64,000 nucleotides of DNA from Micromussa lordhowensis (Eukaryota > Cnidaria > Anthozoa > Scleractinia > Lobophylliidae): contig OZ026601.1 of NCBI GenBank assembly GCA_964020085.1, positions 27,952,418 to 28,016,417 on the forward strand. Direction: 5' to 3'. The notes beneath the pieces were generated by a model. That model made no database searches and was not told the origin of the DNA. It worked only from the letters and a program-made list of their open reading frames with translations. The position numbers and the translations under genes were made by a program. Shown here piece after piece: positions 1 to 10,880 of this stretch. Position 1 is the stretch's first letter, and each line of letters begins with the position of its first letter.

Positions 1-150
1 GCGAACTCGGCCCAGCCGACAGTTTGAATCCTGCCCAGTTACAGAGGACGGCTTGGTTCTACCTCGGCCTCTATTTTGGAAAACGGGGACGTGAAAACCC
101 GCGACAGTTGACACCCGCAATGCTTTCTCTACGAAAAACTCCATAAGGGT

Positions 151-914
151 TTGAATACTAATGAGCTAAATAGTGTCTGTAACTGGCTTAGTGCTAATAA
201 ACTAACCATTAATGCAAAGAAATCAAACTTTGTCATCTTTAGGCCAGCACAAAAAAGAATTAATCATCAGCCGTGTATCAGAATTCCGGATAATAAAAAA
301 TAGTGGTGGATTCGCGCTTCTTGAATGCAAAGATTATGTAAAATTTTTAGGAGTACTGATTGACAAAAACCTAACCTGGAGGCCTCATATTGATCATATC
401 GCCTCGAAGATTTGCAAAATAGTAGGTATAATTGCCAGTCTGAGGCACCATGTACCTTTAAATACCCTTCTTCAAATTTACCGTTCGCTGATATTTCCGT
501 ACACGCTCTACGGTATACTTGCTTGGGGTCAGGCTTCTCAGTCAGTGTGATTTAAAGAAGATTCTCACGCTGCAAACGCGCGCACGCCGCCTAATTTTCT
601 TTGCCAGTAAAAGATCCCATGCCATCCCTCTTTTTGTCGCTTCCAACATCTTACCTGTTAATATGCTCTACTTTGAAACGGTCTCCACCATAATGCATGA
701 TGTTTCTACTCATTCTACACCTAAAAATATTCGTGAACTTTTCATACATGCATCTAACGTTCATGCATATAATACGCGTTTCTCGAGTGCAGATAATCTT
801 TTTGTACAGAAATCTAGATTGAATATGAAACTTAAATCATTTCCTGCGTTCGGTACGAGATTGTGGAACTGTGTACACCCGGATTGGCGTAAGCAACCCT
901 GGGAAAAATTGTAA
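151..914 (+). mobile_element. Decayed LINE reverse transcriptase fragment
   Basis: Translation in three successive frames gives the C-terminal half of a non-LTR reverse transcriptase. Around 175-300 a frame reads NWLSANKLTINAKKSNFVIF, the classic palm/thumb block. It continues in another frame (about 270-550) with KFLGVLIDKNLTWRPHI and YRSLIFPYTLYGILAWG, then in a third (about 545-914) with LKKILTLQTRARRLIFF and a terminal TRLWN block. At least two frameshifts and a stop break it, so it is a dead copy. The 5' part (endonuclease, catalytic FADD box) is not in the window. The family is of the CR1/Jockey/L2 type by style; the exact clade is not resolved. Confidence 0.8.
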
Positions 915-1150
915 CAACTTGATGAGGATCTAAAAAGCTATGAACTATTCTTTCCCCTTTTGAAGGCACATAAACTATCGAACTGTTAAAGTCGACTGAT
1001 ATACAACAAAGGTAGACTTCAAAGCATGTATAATACCTCTAAAAAAAGAAGGAAAAACAAACTATTACGTACCATTACACCTGACTGCCTGTTTGTGCCT
1101 CAAAAATGTGCACGACAGTACAAGGCAGGAGGTGGGATCTATTAAACAAA

Positions 1151-1320
1151 TTGACGGCAGTTTTTCATGCGTCTGACCTGTTATTGTTCATGAATTTCTT
1201 CATAACATTGTCAAAGTAGCTGTGGATGCGATAGCCGAGTAGATCCGCCGACTACTTTGACAATGTTATGATGAAATTCATTGTCAATAACAGGACAGAC
1301 GCACGAAAAACTGCCATCAG
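1151..1320. repeat. Foldback (inverted repeat) element
   Basis: Two arms of about 68 bp, one starting TTGACGGCAGTTTTTCATGC and its near-complement ending at 1320, flank a centre of about 32 bp. The arms differ by a few substitutions. A single-arm relative lies at 53197-53271. No coding capacity; probably a non-autonomous DNA transposon. Confidence 0.8.
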
Positions 1321-2002
1321 TTTTTTTTTTTTACGATAACAAATCATCAAATTGTCCGCTCTCAGCGCTCCGCGTTTCCGTCATAAATTCACATATCTGT
1401 CCACTTATCGACAAAGAAAATAAGCCAATGAGCGCACGATAATTTCCGCAGTGACTGTAAAATAAACCGCTGTTAAACAATCGCTGTATGTATGCCGCTG
1501 CATTGACAAATTGCTCCACATTAGGTCTTTAATCTTGACTATCACATTTTAGTATTTAAGACGAAATCTGATAGGAAATCGAGCAATTTGGGGTTTTTTA
1601 GGTAGACAAAAAATTGTAACAGAATAAATTGAAGTAATATTGTAGCCCCTTTTTACCTTTTCTAAAAGCTAAAGATGTAAATAAATAGTTGCTTCAAAGA
1701 ACACGAGAAAGCAATTTCTCATGGGAACTCGAAGAATACAGAGAAATTGTGCAAACACAGGTAAAATTTCATCATCAGTTTCATTTCACCAGTATTTTCA
1801 AGTGTTTCCAGTAAACTTCAAACTTTATTTTAATTCCGACATTTGAACTTGCTACAAATGATTTCGTTTGAGAAGATATAAAACAGTCGTATAGAAGTTT
1901 GCAATACGATGTAATTAATCTTGGTACAAAGTTTTTGTCTACTTGTTATTCGAACTTCTGGTGGATTTAATTTGTTCTTTTCTCAAGTGTCCTGTGAAGT
2001 TA

Positions 2003-2147
2003 TATATCAAACACGAGCGACAGTGTTTCATCGGGATATCCAAACACCGAGAAGAGAGTTGAAAATACGACGCGCAGCGGAGTATTTTTGACGAAATTCG
2101 AGGTGTTTGGATAGCCGATGAAACACTGTCTCGAGTGTTTGATATAT
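2003..2147. repeat. Foldback element with ATATATCAAACAC ends
   Basis: Arms beginning ATATATCAAACACGAGCGAC are mirrored by the sequence ending at about 2147, with CAGTGTTTCATCGG and ATCCAAACACC shared on both sides. The centre holds TATTTTTGACG. A diverged relative with GAGGTGTTTGGA and CTATTTTTGACGC lies at 45031-45115. Confidence 0.75.
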
Positions 2148-2640
2148 CTTCTCAATCGAAACAAAAACTAAGGAGAAAATCGAGAGGTAAAATCGTCAAA
2201 ATCTATGCTAATTAAGACCGGATATCAAAACCTCCTTCACGGTTGTGATTTTCTTTGTTTTAGCTTGATGAATTATTAATGAGTTTGAGAAACAGTGTTC
2301 TAAATTAACGATAATCGAAAATTCAAAGAGGACTTAACAATTAACGATAATCGATAACCAGGCCCAGGAGCCTTCACACCGCAAGTTGTCTTAGGGGCTA
2401 ATTAACAATTGGACCCGTAGCCCGAAAATACGGGTCAATAGCCCATTAGGCGAAGCCGAATGGCTATTGAAATGGCAATAAGAAAGTTAGCAAATGTAAG
2501 TTGAAGAAATATTTGTTTGGGACTAAAACGAAAGAAAGCGTCACGCTCGATGGCGCTCGAGGACTATTGCTAATAGTCCTTCAAGGCTTCCTAATTGTGC
2601 ACCATTTTGCTAACTTGCAACACTAAATGATACTTGTAAA

Positions 2641-2742
2641 TATTCTTTTTACCCTAGAGCCATAAGAACTTGGAACAGCTTACCTCTAGCTTTAATTCCT
2701 AATTCATTAGATGAATTTAAGGTCACAATCTCAAGTATGTAG
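2641..2742 (+). mobile_element. LINE reverse transcriptase 3' fragment
   Basis: The frame from 2641 reads YSFYPRAIRTWNSLPLALIP and runs to a TAG at 2740-2742. PRAIRTWNSLP is the usual end of many non-LTR reverse transcriptases. Only about 33 codons remain, followed by AT-rich sequence that may be the element's 3' end. Confidence 0.6.
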
Positions 2743-2883
2743 GATTTTTACTATTATAATAATTATTATTTATTTATTTATTATACTTGTAATTATTTAA
2801 TTACCTTAATTCGTGAATTCTAATAGGTTAATTTTATTGCACGTTCATATGTACATATATTTTATAATAAATCATGTACGCGC

Positions 2884-3346
2884 GTAGATTATTGTAATAG
2901 TCTTTTATATGGCTTGCCAGCTTCTCACCTGAATAAGGTTCAGCGCGTTTTAAATGCCGCAGCAAGACTAGTTTGTCGCGCGCCACGCTACTGTCGCATA
3001 ACGCCGTTGCTGTGCGAGCTGCACTGGCTACCGGTTAGGCAACGCATCAGTTTTAAGATTCTACTATTTGTTTTTAAGGCCATCCATGAATTTGCGCCAA
3101 CGTATTTCAGTAAGAAAACTTGTGTCAATTAAAAGATCAGTAAATTACAATTTAAGATCCTCCTCGGATGGTTTGTTGCTTGCAACGCCATCTTACAGAA
3201 GTAGGGTCACATTAGGTGATAGATCATTCCAGGTCGCAGCTCCGGCACTTTGGAATATATTACCGGGTGAGATTCGCTCTATTACAGATCTAGGGATTTT
3301 TAAGCGCCATCTGAAAACGCACCTTTTTAGTGAAGCTTTTTATTAA
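2884..3346 (+). mobile_element. CR1/L2-type LINE 3' end, frameshifted
   Basis: The first frame (2884 to about 3130) reads VDYCNSLLYGLPASHLNKVQ, then NAAARLVCRAPRY and LHWLPVRQRISFKILLFVFK. The next frame (to 3346) reads YNLRSSSDGLLLATPSYRSR, GDRSFQVAAPALWN and FKRHLKTHLFSEAFY before the stop. These are the well-known C-terminal blocks of CR1/L2 reverse transcriptases. One frameshift near 3105 joins the two. The (TTTATT)n tract at 3527-3613 may be its tail. Inactive 5'-truncated copy. Confidence 0.85.
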
Positions 3347-3526
3347 TTTATTAATTTTTAAATTTTTATCACGATAACTACCAGTATTTTAACATATGTT
3401 GTATATTTTAATTTTATTATAGTTTATTTTAAATAATTAGTAGTTAAGTTAAGTTTTTATTGATGGAAATCATGTAATGCGCGCTTGATCATTTCATGGA
3501 AAGCGCGCAATATAAGAATTTAAATT

Positions 3527-3613
3527 ATTATTATTATATTTATTTATTTATTTATTTATTTTTCTTTATTTATTTATTTTTCTTTATTTATTTATTTTAT
3601 TTTTATTTTTTTT
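3527..3613. repeat. TTTATT-rich microsatellite
   Basis: A run of TTTA and TTTTCTTTA units about 90 bp long lies just downstream of the LINE end. Simple sequence, possibly an expanded LINE tail. Confidence 0.8.
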
Positions 3614-3674
3614 TAAACTCCTAGTATAGTCATGCTGTTTTTAGGAGTATATTTATTAAAGATTTAAAGATTAA

Positions 3675-3740
3675 AGTAACGTAGCCAATTAAAATGCAGG
3701 ATTTGCATTGGTCCAATAACTCTTTTTAGTATCACCCAAC

Positions 3741-3778
<38 letters not shown>

Positions 3779-3922
3779 GCTACTAGGGGACTATTAGCAA
3801 TAGTCATCGAGTACGAAATTCGCCAGTTTTTCTTTCGCTCACTTCGCCAAATAAATATTTTTTCAACTTGCATTTGCAAACTTTATTATTCCCTTTTCTG
3901 TCCGACTAGTTGGGTGATACTA

Positions 3923-3956
<34 letters not shown>

Positions 3957-4012
3957 GTCAATAGTCATGGGCTATTGACCCGTAGCCCTTTCGGGCTACG
4001 GGTCTAATTGTT
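3675..4012. repeat. Mosaic of nested inverted repeats
   Basis: Three nested palindromic units are visible. At 3675-3784 the block GTAGCCAATTAAAATGCAGG is mirrored near 3780. The block TTAGTATCACCCAACTAGT at 3727 is mirrored by ACTAGTTGGGTGATACTAA at 3905. At about 3925-4012 AACAATTAGACCC is mirrored by GGGTCTAATTGTT around a GGGCTATTGACCCGTAGCCC core. A related AACAATTGGACCCGTAGCCC piece lies at 2404. Looks like several DNA-type miniature elements inserted into each other. Confidence 0.65.
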
Positions 4013-5419
4013 AAAGAGCCTGATTTATAGAGTTGAACTTCGAACTCTCAGTAGACGCGAAAAATACTACGCGGGAGTTCGAAAAAGCCGATAGTAAATT
4101 ACTGAAGGGTGAGCTCGAGGAAAATAGCTTTCGGCTCATTTGACTTCCGAAAGAGTTTGGTCTTGCTTTCTTTCTTATGTCTCGCACAGGTGTGAAAAGT
4201 TACCCGTTTTGTTTTGTTCTGATTTTTATTTCTTTCACTCTCCCTTTTGTCATTATAACAATTTGCAGCCTTCATCACCGCCGTTCAAAAGCCTTTCGAC
4301 AGTGGCCATATAGCTTACATTACTGCAAATGCTACTTTCAAAATGGTTGTCGCTGGGCAGTTTTATCTCTTGGATGATACTGTCGATTGTACACATTAAG
4401 CGTTTCTCGTGTCTACGTGGGTTCACAATTTCACACATAGGGCACTTTCCATTCGACCAAATATTCCGGAAATTCCGTGTGGGGGAGTGAATCGAACAGA
4501 CCTTTTCCGGAATTTCATTCCGAAATTAAGGGTTGTCCTCGCGAGGTAGGCCTAAAATTCCGGAAGATCGGAATAACCGGAAAATTCCGTCCCATATGAC
4601 CATTCCTTCTCTGGCCCTGTTTCTTCAAGCCCGGAAATCGAACTTAACATGGCTCCGAAGTTTTCCATTTGGCAGACGACTTAAACTGATCTCTTACTTC
4701 AACATTATTGCACTGGATTGGCCACAGCAAGCTTTTATAAGTAGTGCAAAAATACATATACTACGTGTGATGTGGGCGTGATCGCGCGAGTGAACAGCTT
4801 GCCTTCGGAAAGTGACTCTTGAATTCGTCAGGAAAATAAAGTTGTTTCGTACCCTCAAAGTAGTCGCGTACTCGATTTAAAAGCTATATCGTCGCCCTCA
4901 CCTAATATATCGTTTGTTTCAATTTCAGAGTCATCGAGCAACTCCAAAGCAAGGAAAAATGGACAAAAAGGCAAAGACTCTACCGCTTGTTTTCTTTTCG
5001 TTTGTTTCATATTTTCGTGCAAAACTTGGAACGTGATGACCTGATATGGAAAATACTGTTCCATTCGTCACATGGAATTTACCCGGATACTTGGTCGAAT
5101 GGAAAGCGCCCATAGATTCCTTCCCGGCAACAAACAAACGACTTTGGAATGGATCGGACACTTGCTCACCCAAGTTGTTAAAGGCGCTGTCCATTTCGTT
5201 TCCCACAACGCCGCCCCAGTCGTTTTGAACTTGCTTGTATTTTCCTCCATGCCGCCTTCTACATAGTCAGCATCGTCTTCAAATGTTGTTTCTAACCTTT
5301 CAAAAACATGAAGCAAGAGGAAAGGAATTTTGAAAGAAACTTTTCCTTCTTTCCCTTCTTTTCATTCTACAGATTCAAGTAAATAAAATAAATTTACAAT
5401 ATTTAGAGAGCAAGCCACA
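4013..5419. other. Non-coding spacer with a miniature-element remnant
   Basis: No convincing gene seen. About 4438-4690 carries CACTTTCCATT and several TTCCGGAA-type blocks, like the element nested in the SINE at 59420-59660 (TACTTTCCATTATGC ends). The rest has only short open frames with no recognisable domain. Confidence 0.4.
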
Positions 5420-5640
5420 TTAGCCTTAGCTTAATGCGGGTCCTCTATCCTGGTGGGATTGGAATTTGGAGATGTTGGTTTTTCTGGAGGGAGGAAAACC
5501 GGAGAACCCGGAGAAAAACCCTCGGAGCATGGCGAGGACCAACAACAAACTCAACCCACATATGGCACCGGGCCAGGATCGAAGCCGGGCCACATTTGGT
5601 GGGAGGCGAGCGCTCTCACTACTGCGACATATTCTTGCTC
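5420..5640 (-). mobile_element. tRNA-derived SINE
   Basis: Read on the minus strand it starts with an A-box-like GTAGTGAGAGCGCTCGCC, then a B-box-like GGCTTCGATCC. The body contains ATATGTGGGTTGAGTTTG, TTTTTCTCCGGGTTCTCCGG and TTTTCCTCCCTCC. The promoter boxes sit at the high-coordinate end. Body sequences of this kind are familiar from invertebrate SINEs; copy number could not be checked. Confidence 0.55.
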
Positions 5641-5903
5641 CCCAAACATTAACATTTTCCAACTTTAACATCCAGCCAAAAAGATGAATTTCTATCTCCT
5701 TACCACTCTAGAAAACGAATCTTTAAAAAAGGCGTTTCATTCTTAAACCGTCACATAAGACTCGACAAGATGTGCAATCAATAAAAATAGTACTTCATCT
5801 ATTTACGTAGAGGGCTGGCAACTGTAAGATTTTTCCGTTCATTTCCATAAAGTTTAAGTTGTAACTACTTTACAAAGGGTTAGGGTTAAGTGTCCTGTTA
5901 CCT

Positions 5904-6060
5904 TTAAGATGAAAAATCATTCCTGATTTCCTCCAGCTCTTTTTCCAGTTCTCGATCTCCATCTTCATTGACTGGGGATGAATAGCTTGCGGCTAACACA
6001 AGTCCAACCAAAGCTATGAATACAGCAGTCTTTATTCTTCCGATAGCGTCTGCAGGGTTC
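5904..6060 (-). other. Possible secreted-peptide exon lacking an ATG
   Basis: On the minus strand a frame reads KTAVFIALVGLVLAASYSSP, which looks like a signal peptide. An acidic, helix-prone tail containing RELEKELEEIRNDFSS follows, ending at a TAA (5904-5906). The codon before the lysine is ATA where ATG would be expected (6033-6035), and an in-frame TAG lies upstream. A GTAACA donor-like site lies just after the stop and CTGTAG and CTGCAG acceptor-like sites lie upstream. It could be an internal exon whose start is elsewhere, a pseudogene with a lost start, or chance. No cysteines. Confidence 0.25.
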
Positions 6061-6818
6061 TACAGGCCTGTTTTCTTATTTATGCTCCTGGGTCAGTGAA
6101 AAATGTTGGTTGGGAAGCATTGTCTTGTTTACATATTCACGGTAATCTCAGCTTGTTTCATTCAATATTAGATGTGGAGGTTTTTGAATACCATTTCAAA
6201 GCTAAGTTTAATATAAATAGAATCCCACTCGTGGTCTTGCACGCCACACTGATAACATTGACACGAATTTCATCCCTGCTCCAACTGGACAAAGCTACCA
6301 GACCAAAAACGTGGAGGAAACGTTTTTAAGATTAGTAGTTTGTTGAAGTTAAGCTGTTTCACCATCACAAATGGTAACGTGGAGATAAAATGCTTAAGGG
6401 TTGCTCGCTTGCTCGTAAAAACCAGTCTTCATCTAGCACTTCCTGACTTAAAAACTGACTAGAAATGGTTTTGCTGCACCTTTCCGCAACAAATACTGTC
6501 AAGAATAAAATAAAGTTGGAAAATTAACCGCGATAGCTTACTCTAGGGAGTTTACGACTAGTGGTGGAACTTTCAGTAGCTCTGTATATAACAGTCCATG
6601 ACCAAAATAAACCCCCTTTTATTGTTCGCGGCAATAACATAACTATTTTCTCAACAAGTGTTATCGACTTGCATGTACCAACGTTTTTGTTACATAATAT
6701 AGTTTGTGAAAATCAACTAAGCAAAATTTACGATATACGGTTAAATGGATATTCTCATAATGTTGGCCGGTGTTATATTGGTCAAAGAGAATTCCTCAGC
6801 GGACGATTGAAATTATGA
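6061..6818. other. Spacer, nothing recognised
   Basis: Only short frames without domains, the longest about 85 codons at 6561-6818. No RNA gene or clear repeat was recognised. Confidence 0.4.
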
Positions 6819-7068
6819 TCATAGCAGTTATGTACACAATTTTACGTTGCGAAATTAAAGCCTAAAATAAATTCAGGCCTGAACGGGATTCGAACCGATG
6901 ACCTCTGCGATACCGATGCAGCGCTCTACAAACTGAACTATCGAGCCAACTGGGAGCTGGACACATTGTGAGTTCCTAATATACCCGTAGACGGTGAAGA
7001 ATGCAAATGAATATAGGAAAAACCATATATTTAAACTGCGGAGAAAGATATGAAGACATAGATTATCA
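6819..7068 (-). mobile_element. tRNA-like SINE, tandem copy 1
   Basis: Minus strand shows GGCTCGATAGTTCAGTTTGT (A-box region), a GCAGAGGTCATCGGTTCGAA segment (B box) and the tail GCCTGAATTTATTTTAGGC. The body contains ACGGGTATATTAGGAACTC. Immediately followed by a second copy; a third diverged copy is at about 48890-49140. Confidence 0.7.
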
Positions 7069-7325
7069 TCGCAGTTATATACACAACTTAAGCAGTTGCG
7101 AAATTAAAGCAAAAAAAATCAGAACCTGAACGGGATCGAACCCATGACCTCTGCGATACCAGTGCAGTGCTCTACCAACTGAACTATCAATCCAACAGGA
7201 AGCTGATCATGTTGTGAGTTCGTAATATACCCGTAGATGTTGAAGAATGCAAATGAATAGATGAAAGATCATATATTTGAACTAGGGAGAAAGATAAGAA
7301 GACAAGATTGATCATCGCAGTTCTA
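7069..7325 (-). mobile_element. tRNA-like SINE, tandem copy 2
   Basis: Same order of blocks as copy 1 (GATAGTTCAGTTGGTAGAGC, then GGTCATGGGTTCGATCC), about 250 bp later in the same orientation. Both units carry the ACACAA-TTAAGC and GCGAAATTAAAGC tails, so the pair is head-to-tail. Confidence 0.7.
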
Positions 7326-7910
7326 TACAAAACACTTGGACGAGCATGCCTCACTTTCGAAATGCGGCCTGGGGCGAATCTTTATTCAATCATCGCAATT
7401 TTCTTGCCGTAGTGTTTCTCTCGTCGTCTATATAGGGTCACAATATAAAGATACATTTTTATCATTCCATCGCACAAATTCAAGACTGCGATCGACCAAA
7501 ATAACAGAACATAATGCCCGTATCTAACACGCTTGTGTGTTCAATTTCTTTGTTGTTTAAATTAATTTCTAGAAAAACGCATTTTTTATTTCCATGATTA
7601 TGGAAACCAAACCCTGACAATTCGAAGAAAAGAAAGCTTTGAAGGAGTGAGATCGAAGCTTAATTTCTCGTTATAAATTCAGTAGAATCGCTAATTAATC
7701 GAAATCTCAAGTTCGAAAGTTCGACTACGTAAAGGAAGGGAAAGGGAAGTTGGAAATGCTGCAACCGACAAATCTAAAAATTGTTTCGAACCGTTAATTC
7801 CAGCTATTCCAATTGGTTTGTTTCCTTCAGTTCGACACCTGCAAGAATCAACAAAAACGTGTGTCTTTAATTCCTCTTCAAACAGTCTGTTTTTTAAACG
7901 ATTGTGAAGG
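7326..7910. other. Upstream region of first PLA2-like gene
   Basis: No gene seen. This must contain the promoter and 5' UTR of the following gene, but no TATA box or other element could be called with confidence. Confidence 0.4.
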
Positions 7911-9687
7911 ATGGCTTTGTCAAATTTTCTGCGGCAAGGTTTACTTTTCGCTGCTCTGTTTGTTGTCACCAAAGGATGCGATTCCTCCGGATCTCTCAAG
8001 CTTAAAAATCGATTGACAAGCTTGGTGAAGGGCTGTTATTGTCACAACGAAAGTCTTTCTTTGTGCTTTGAGATTCAACCAGAATTTCTGCAACTGACAG
8101 ACAAGAACAACAATGTATTGGTGCGATATCAAAAACTACCACTTCAAAGATTCCATGCCCAAGTGTTGGGCGATAACTTCATGTGGTAGGTAGTGATATC
8201 TTTCTTGTTGCCCAGCCGTGACATAAGTTTCTTTATATCCTTTAGGTTCATTACGTATTTTACTGTCCAACAAGTACATTGTGATTGTTGCGTTAGATTA
8301 GGTTAATTATTCATCTGGTGGTTTGAGGTAGGAAGGACCTGCTGTTTTTAACAGTTTTTGTACCTGCTGTAAACTTTACTGAAGAAGACAAGTGGTGAAA
8401 AACTAATTTAGTGTCAACGTTTGACATGTACAATGTCACGTGCTCGTCGAACACGAGTAAACGTACGGCGCGCACAAACCATAAATGCCACAAAAATGTT
8501 TTCACTCGAGTTTTAAAAGCTGGGAGTCCTGTGATCTACGTGGAAGGGGTATCGAGAGAACCAGGTCGTGATGTTGTGTCTTTTGGCAAACGTTTTCACT
8601 CTTAGCCACTTTACTATGCCAGGAGTATAAATGGGTAGTGGTGAATTAAATGGGTGACCAAAAAAACGCCGTTGGGGTGAAGGAGACGTAGCCTGTGGAA
8701 GTGGTAGTATATTGAATTAAATACCGTCGCCGAAGATTGAGAAGGATCTCAAAAGTTCACACCCGCTAGTTTCATTCAGTAAAAAAACCAAGCTTGAATT
8801 TTTTATAATTCCCCTCCGGAATGCCGATAAAACGTTGAGAAAAACGCTGATTGGTCAGAAAGCTTATTTTAGGGCACACAAGGACCAGATACACCAGGTC
8901 CATTTTTAACTTGACCAAAGTTCATGCACCCACTTGTCAAAGACACTGAACGCTTATAGTTAAAAGAAGACCAAAAAAGCTGTAGGACTCATTGATTTGC
9001 ATGTTCTATTTGCTATTATTGATGGTATCATGCTTTCAGGTAACTTCTCAACATGTGCTTGGGTTTGGGTGTCAAAAATGAGTTTCTTCAATTATTGTTC
9101 GTAGGCCTCGCTCTGCCGCAGAACCGTTGTTCCTTAGCACAGCCGGAGAGGAGACCAATGATTGGGCTGACGAACCAATTCTTAAAGCTGGTACTAGCGT
9201 GACGGATGAGAATGTTCAAAGCTCCCCTGCTCGGTATGAGAGGGCTATGGAGAAACTTCGAAGCAAACAGGAAATGCGTCTTTTAGATCGCCTGTCGCAC
9301 GCACTGCGCGAGGAAGCTGGGCATCACCCAGTAACTAAGGCCTTCAATGTAATGTCCATGAGCTTGCTGAGGGGACATGGTGGAAATACGCCTGCTCGAG
9401 ACACAGAAACCGCTGACTATGATCATCACAGATATCTAAGACTGTTTGACAGGAAGAGAAATAGCTGTCAGGACTTGAGGAGGGATCCCAAGGGAAATGG
9501 ATGCTTGGGGATGAGCGGGCCAAAATGTTGGTGCTGGAGTTTAGTCTGTGATGACTGCTGTCTCCACCAAGGCTGTTACGAGCACGACCTATGCTGTCGT
9601 AAAAAAAGACTTTCCCGTTATTGCTTGCTTCCTTTCTTCCATGACTTTAGTTGTGGTAGTTACGGAGGATACCCTGCTTGCATCTAG
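7911..9687 (+). CDS. Secreted cysteine-rich protein with PLA2-like motif (copy 1)
   Basis: Two exons, 7911-8185 and 9105-9687, giving 285 residues. The start is the ATG in a good context (AAGGATGG). Exon 1 begins with a signal peptide (MALSNFLRQGLLFAALFVV) and continues with a GCYCHNESLSLCFE block. The donor GTAGGT leaves two bases (TG) that join the first G of exon 2 (acceptor GTTCGTAG) to form Trp, so the phase fits. Exon 2 has a charged middle part and a cysteine-dense C-terminal domain: CQD, CWCW, VC-x-DCCL, GCYEHDLCC, YCLLPF, and a final GYPAC. GC-x2-HD-x-CC recalls the catalytic His-Asp helix of phospholipase A2, but the glycine-rich calcium loop is not evident, so enzymatic activity is uncertain. 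AATAAA at 9835-9840 is a likely poly(A) signal. A tandem paralogue follows. The family is not recognised by name. Confidence 0.75.
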
Positions 9688-9834
9688 AAAGTTTAGTCAG
9701 TCAGGGTTTTATCACGAATAAGGGATTTACGGAGAGTGCATGTGATACCAGCGTCATTTTGGCGGCAAAAAAGTGGTAGCCGTTATTATTTTACAACCAG
9801 TTTTGTTGTTGTTGTTGTTTTCTTTTCTTTTTTG

Positions 9835-9840
9835 AATAAA
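9835..9840 (+). terminator. Poly(A) signal AATAAA
   Basis: AATAAA about 150 bases after the stop of the first PLA2-like gene, following a T-rich tract. Confidence 0.5.
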
Positions 9841-10734
9841 TGTACCGTAATAGCGAAATAAGAAGAAACAATGCAGTAATTATCTTTAAGCAAGTAAAAT
9901 ATCGTTTGTGCTCAGGAAGGGATGAGAGAAAACTTTTGAATTATTAGATTTGAATTATTGACTTCAATTTCGACCTTACCACATGTCGAGAACACCAGCA
10001 TAGCGATCATGAAGGTAAACACAAGGTAACTGCAGTAGATTTTGCCATAAACAATGAAAAATATGTAAGAAATTGTAAACACGTTATCATAGTTACAGAA
10101 ATCGAGCATGTTTCCAACTATGTAGTAATTGTAAAGTATGTTTAATATACAATCAATTTTATCAAGCGATCTTTGCTGGGCAAAACTGTATTATTGAACC
10201 GTAACATTGTTAATTTGTATGTCAACAATTCTTCATGAAATAGTTTAAATTTTGGAAAAAAAACATGTAGGTAGCATGGTTCCTGTTAGTAGTTCTTTGT
10301 GTGTAATGTGATAATAAAGCTCTTTTTGAAAATTATTGGTTGATAAGTCTCGATCAAGAAAATGTAACAACAATCTTTAACCATGTTCAAGTTGATAGTT
10401 CTTTTTGGAAAACCAATTGTAAGTGTGCCTGTCAAAAGACCATTACTTCTCTGAAGGTGTATAGAACAAGGGAGGGGTTTCAAAGAATGTCACGTCAACC
10501 TGAAAAAATGTTGCAATGGAAACTTACGATGGACTAGCACCCAAATCAGGGCAGTATAGAAACTCCTTGCTATGTATCAATTAATTCGAAACTTCGACAT
10601 CCCCGGGCAATTCCCTGGATTGGATAGACATTTTCAATTTTCAACACTTTCACATTTTGAACACGATCTCCAAGAGAAATTTCACATGTACAAGCAACTA
10701 TGTATTATTTTTTATTGTGTAAATGTCTTGACGA
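9841..10734. other. AT-rich spacer, nothing recognised
   Basis: Short frames only. No domain, RNA gene or repeat boundary was recognised between the two PLA2-like genes. Confidence 0.4.
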
Positions 10735-10880
10735 TTTTCCGAAGATTTCCGACCGCTTTTCGAATATTTCCGATGATTATGCAAAAGTTGTCCGAGGGCC
10801 ATACGAACGTTCCGAACATTTCCCAAAACTTTCCGAAGATTGCCGAAGACGTCCAAGAAAAATCCGAAGATGTTTCGTCA
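10735..10880. repeat. Degenerate TTTCCGAAGAT tandem repeat
   Basis: The motif TTTCCGAAGAT and close variants (TTCCGACC, TTCCGATGATT, TTCCGAACATT, TTGCCGAAGAC) recur about every 10-12 bp. The array ends directly before the start codon of the next gene model. The open frames through it (ISDRF, KLSED patterns) are products of the repeat rather than a protein. Confidence 0.6.

Noticed and set aside
4177..4377. 66-codon frame with a hydrophobic stretch
   Set aside because: No splice partners, conservation signal or recognisable family; likely chance in repeat-rich DNA.
4855..5316. Overlapping minus-strand frames with acidic segments (for example ETTFEDDADYVEGG)
   Set aside because: Could be an unrecognised exon, but no coherent splice model or family was found.
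6872..6955. Possible tRNA genes at 6.9, 7.1, 23.8, 49.0, 50.4 and 55.3 kb
   Set aside because: A- and B-box-like sequences exist, but cloverleaf pairing is poor and each continues into a shared body, so they are SINE heads.
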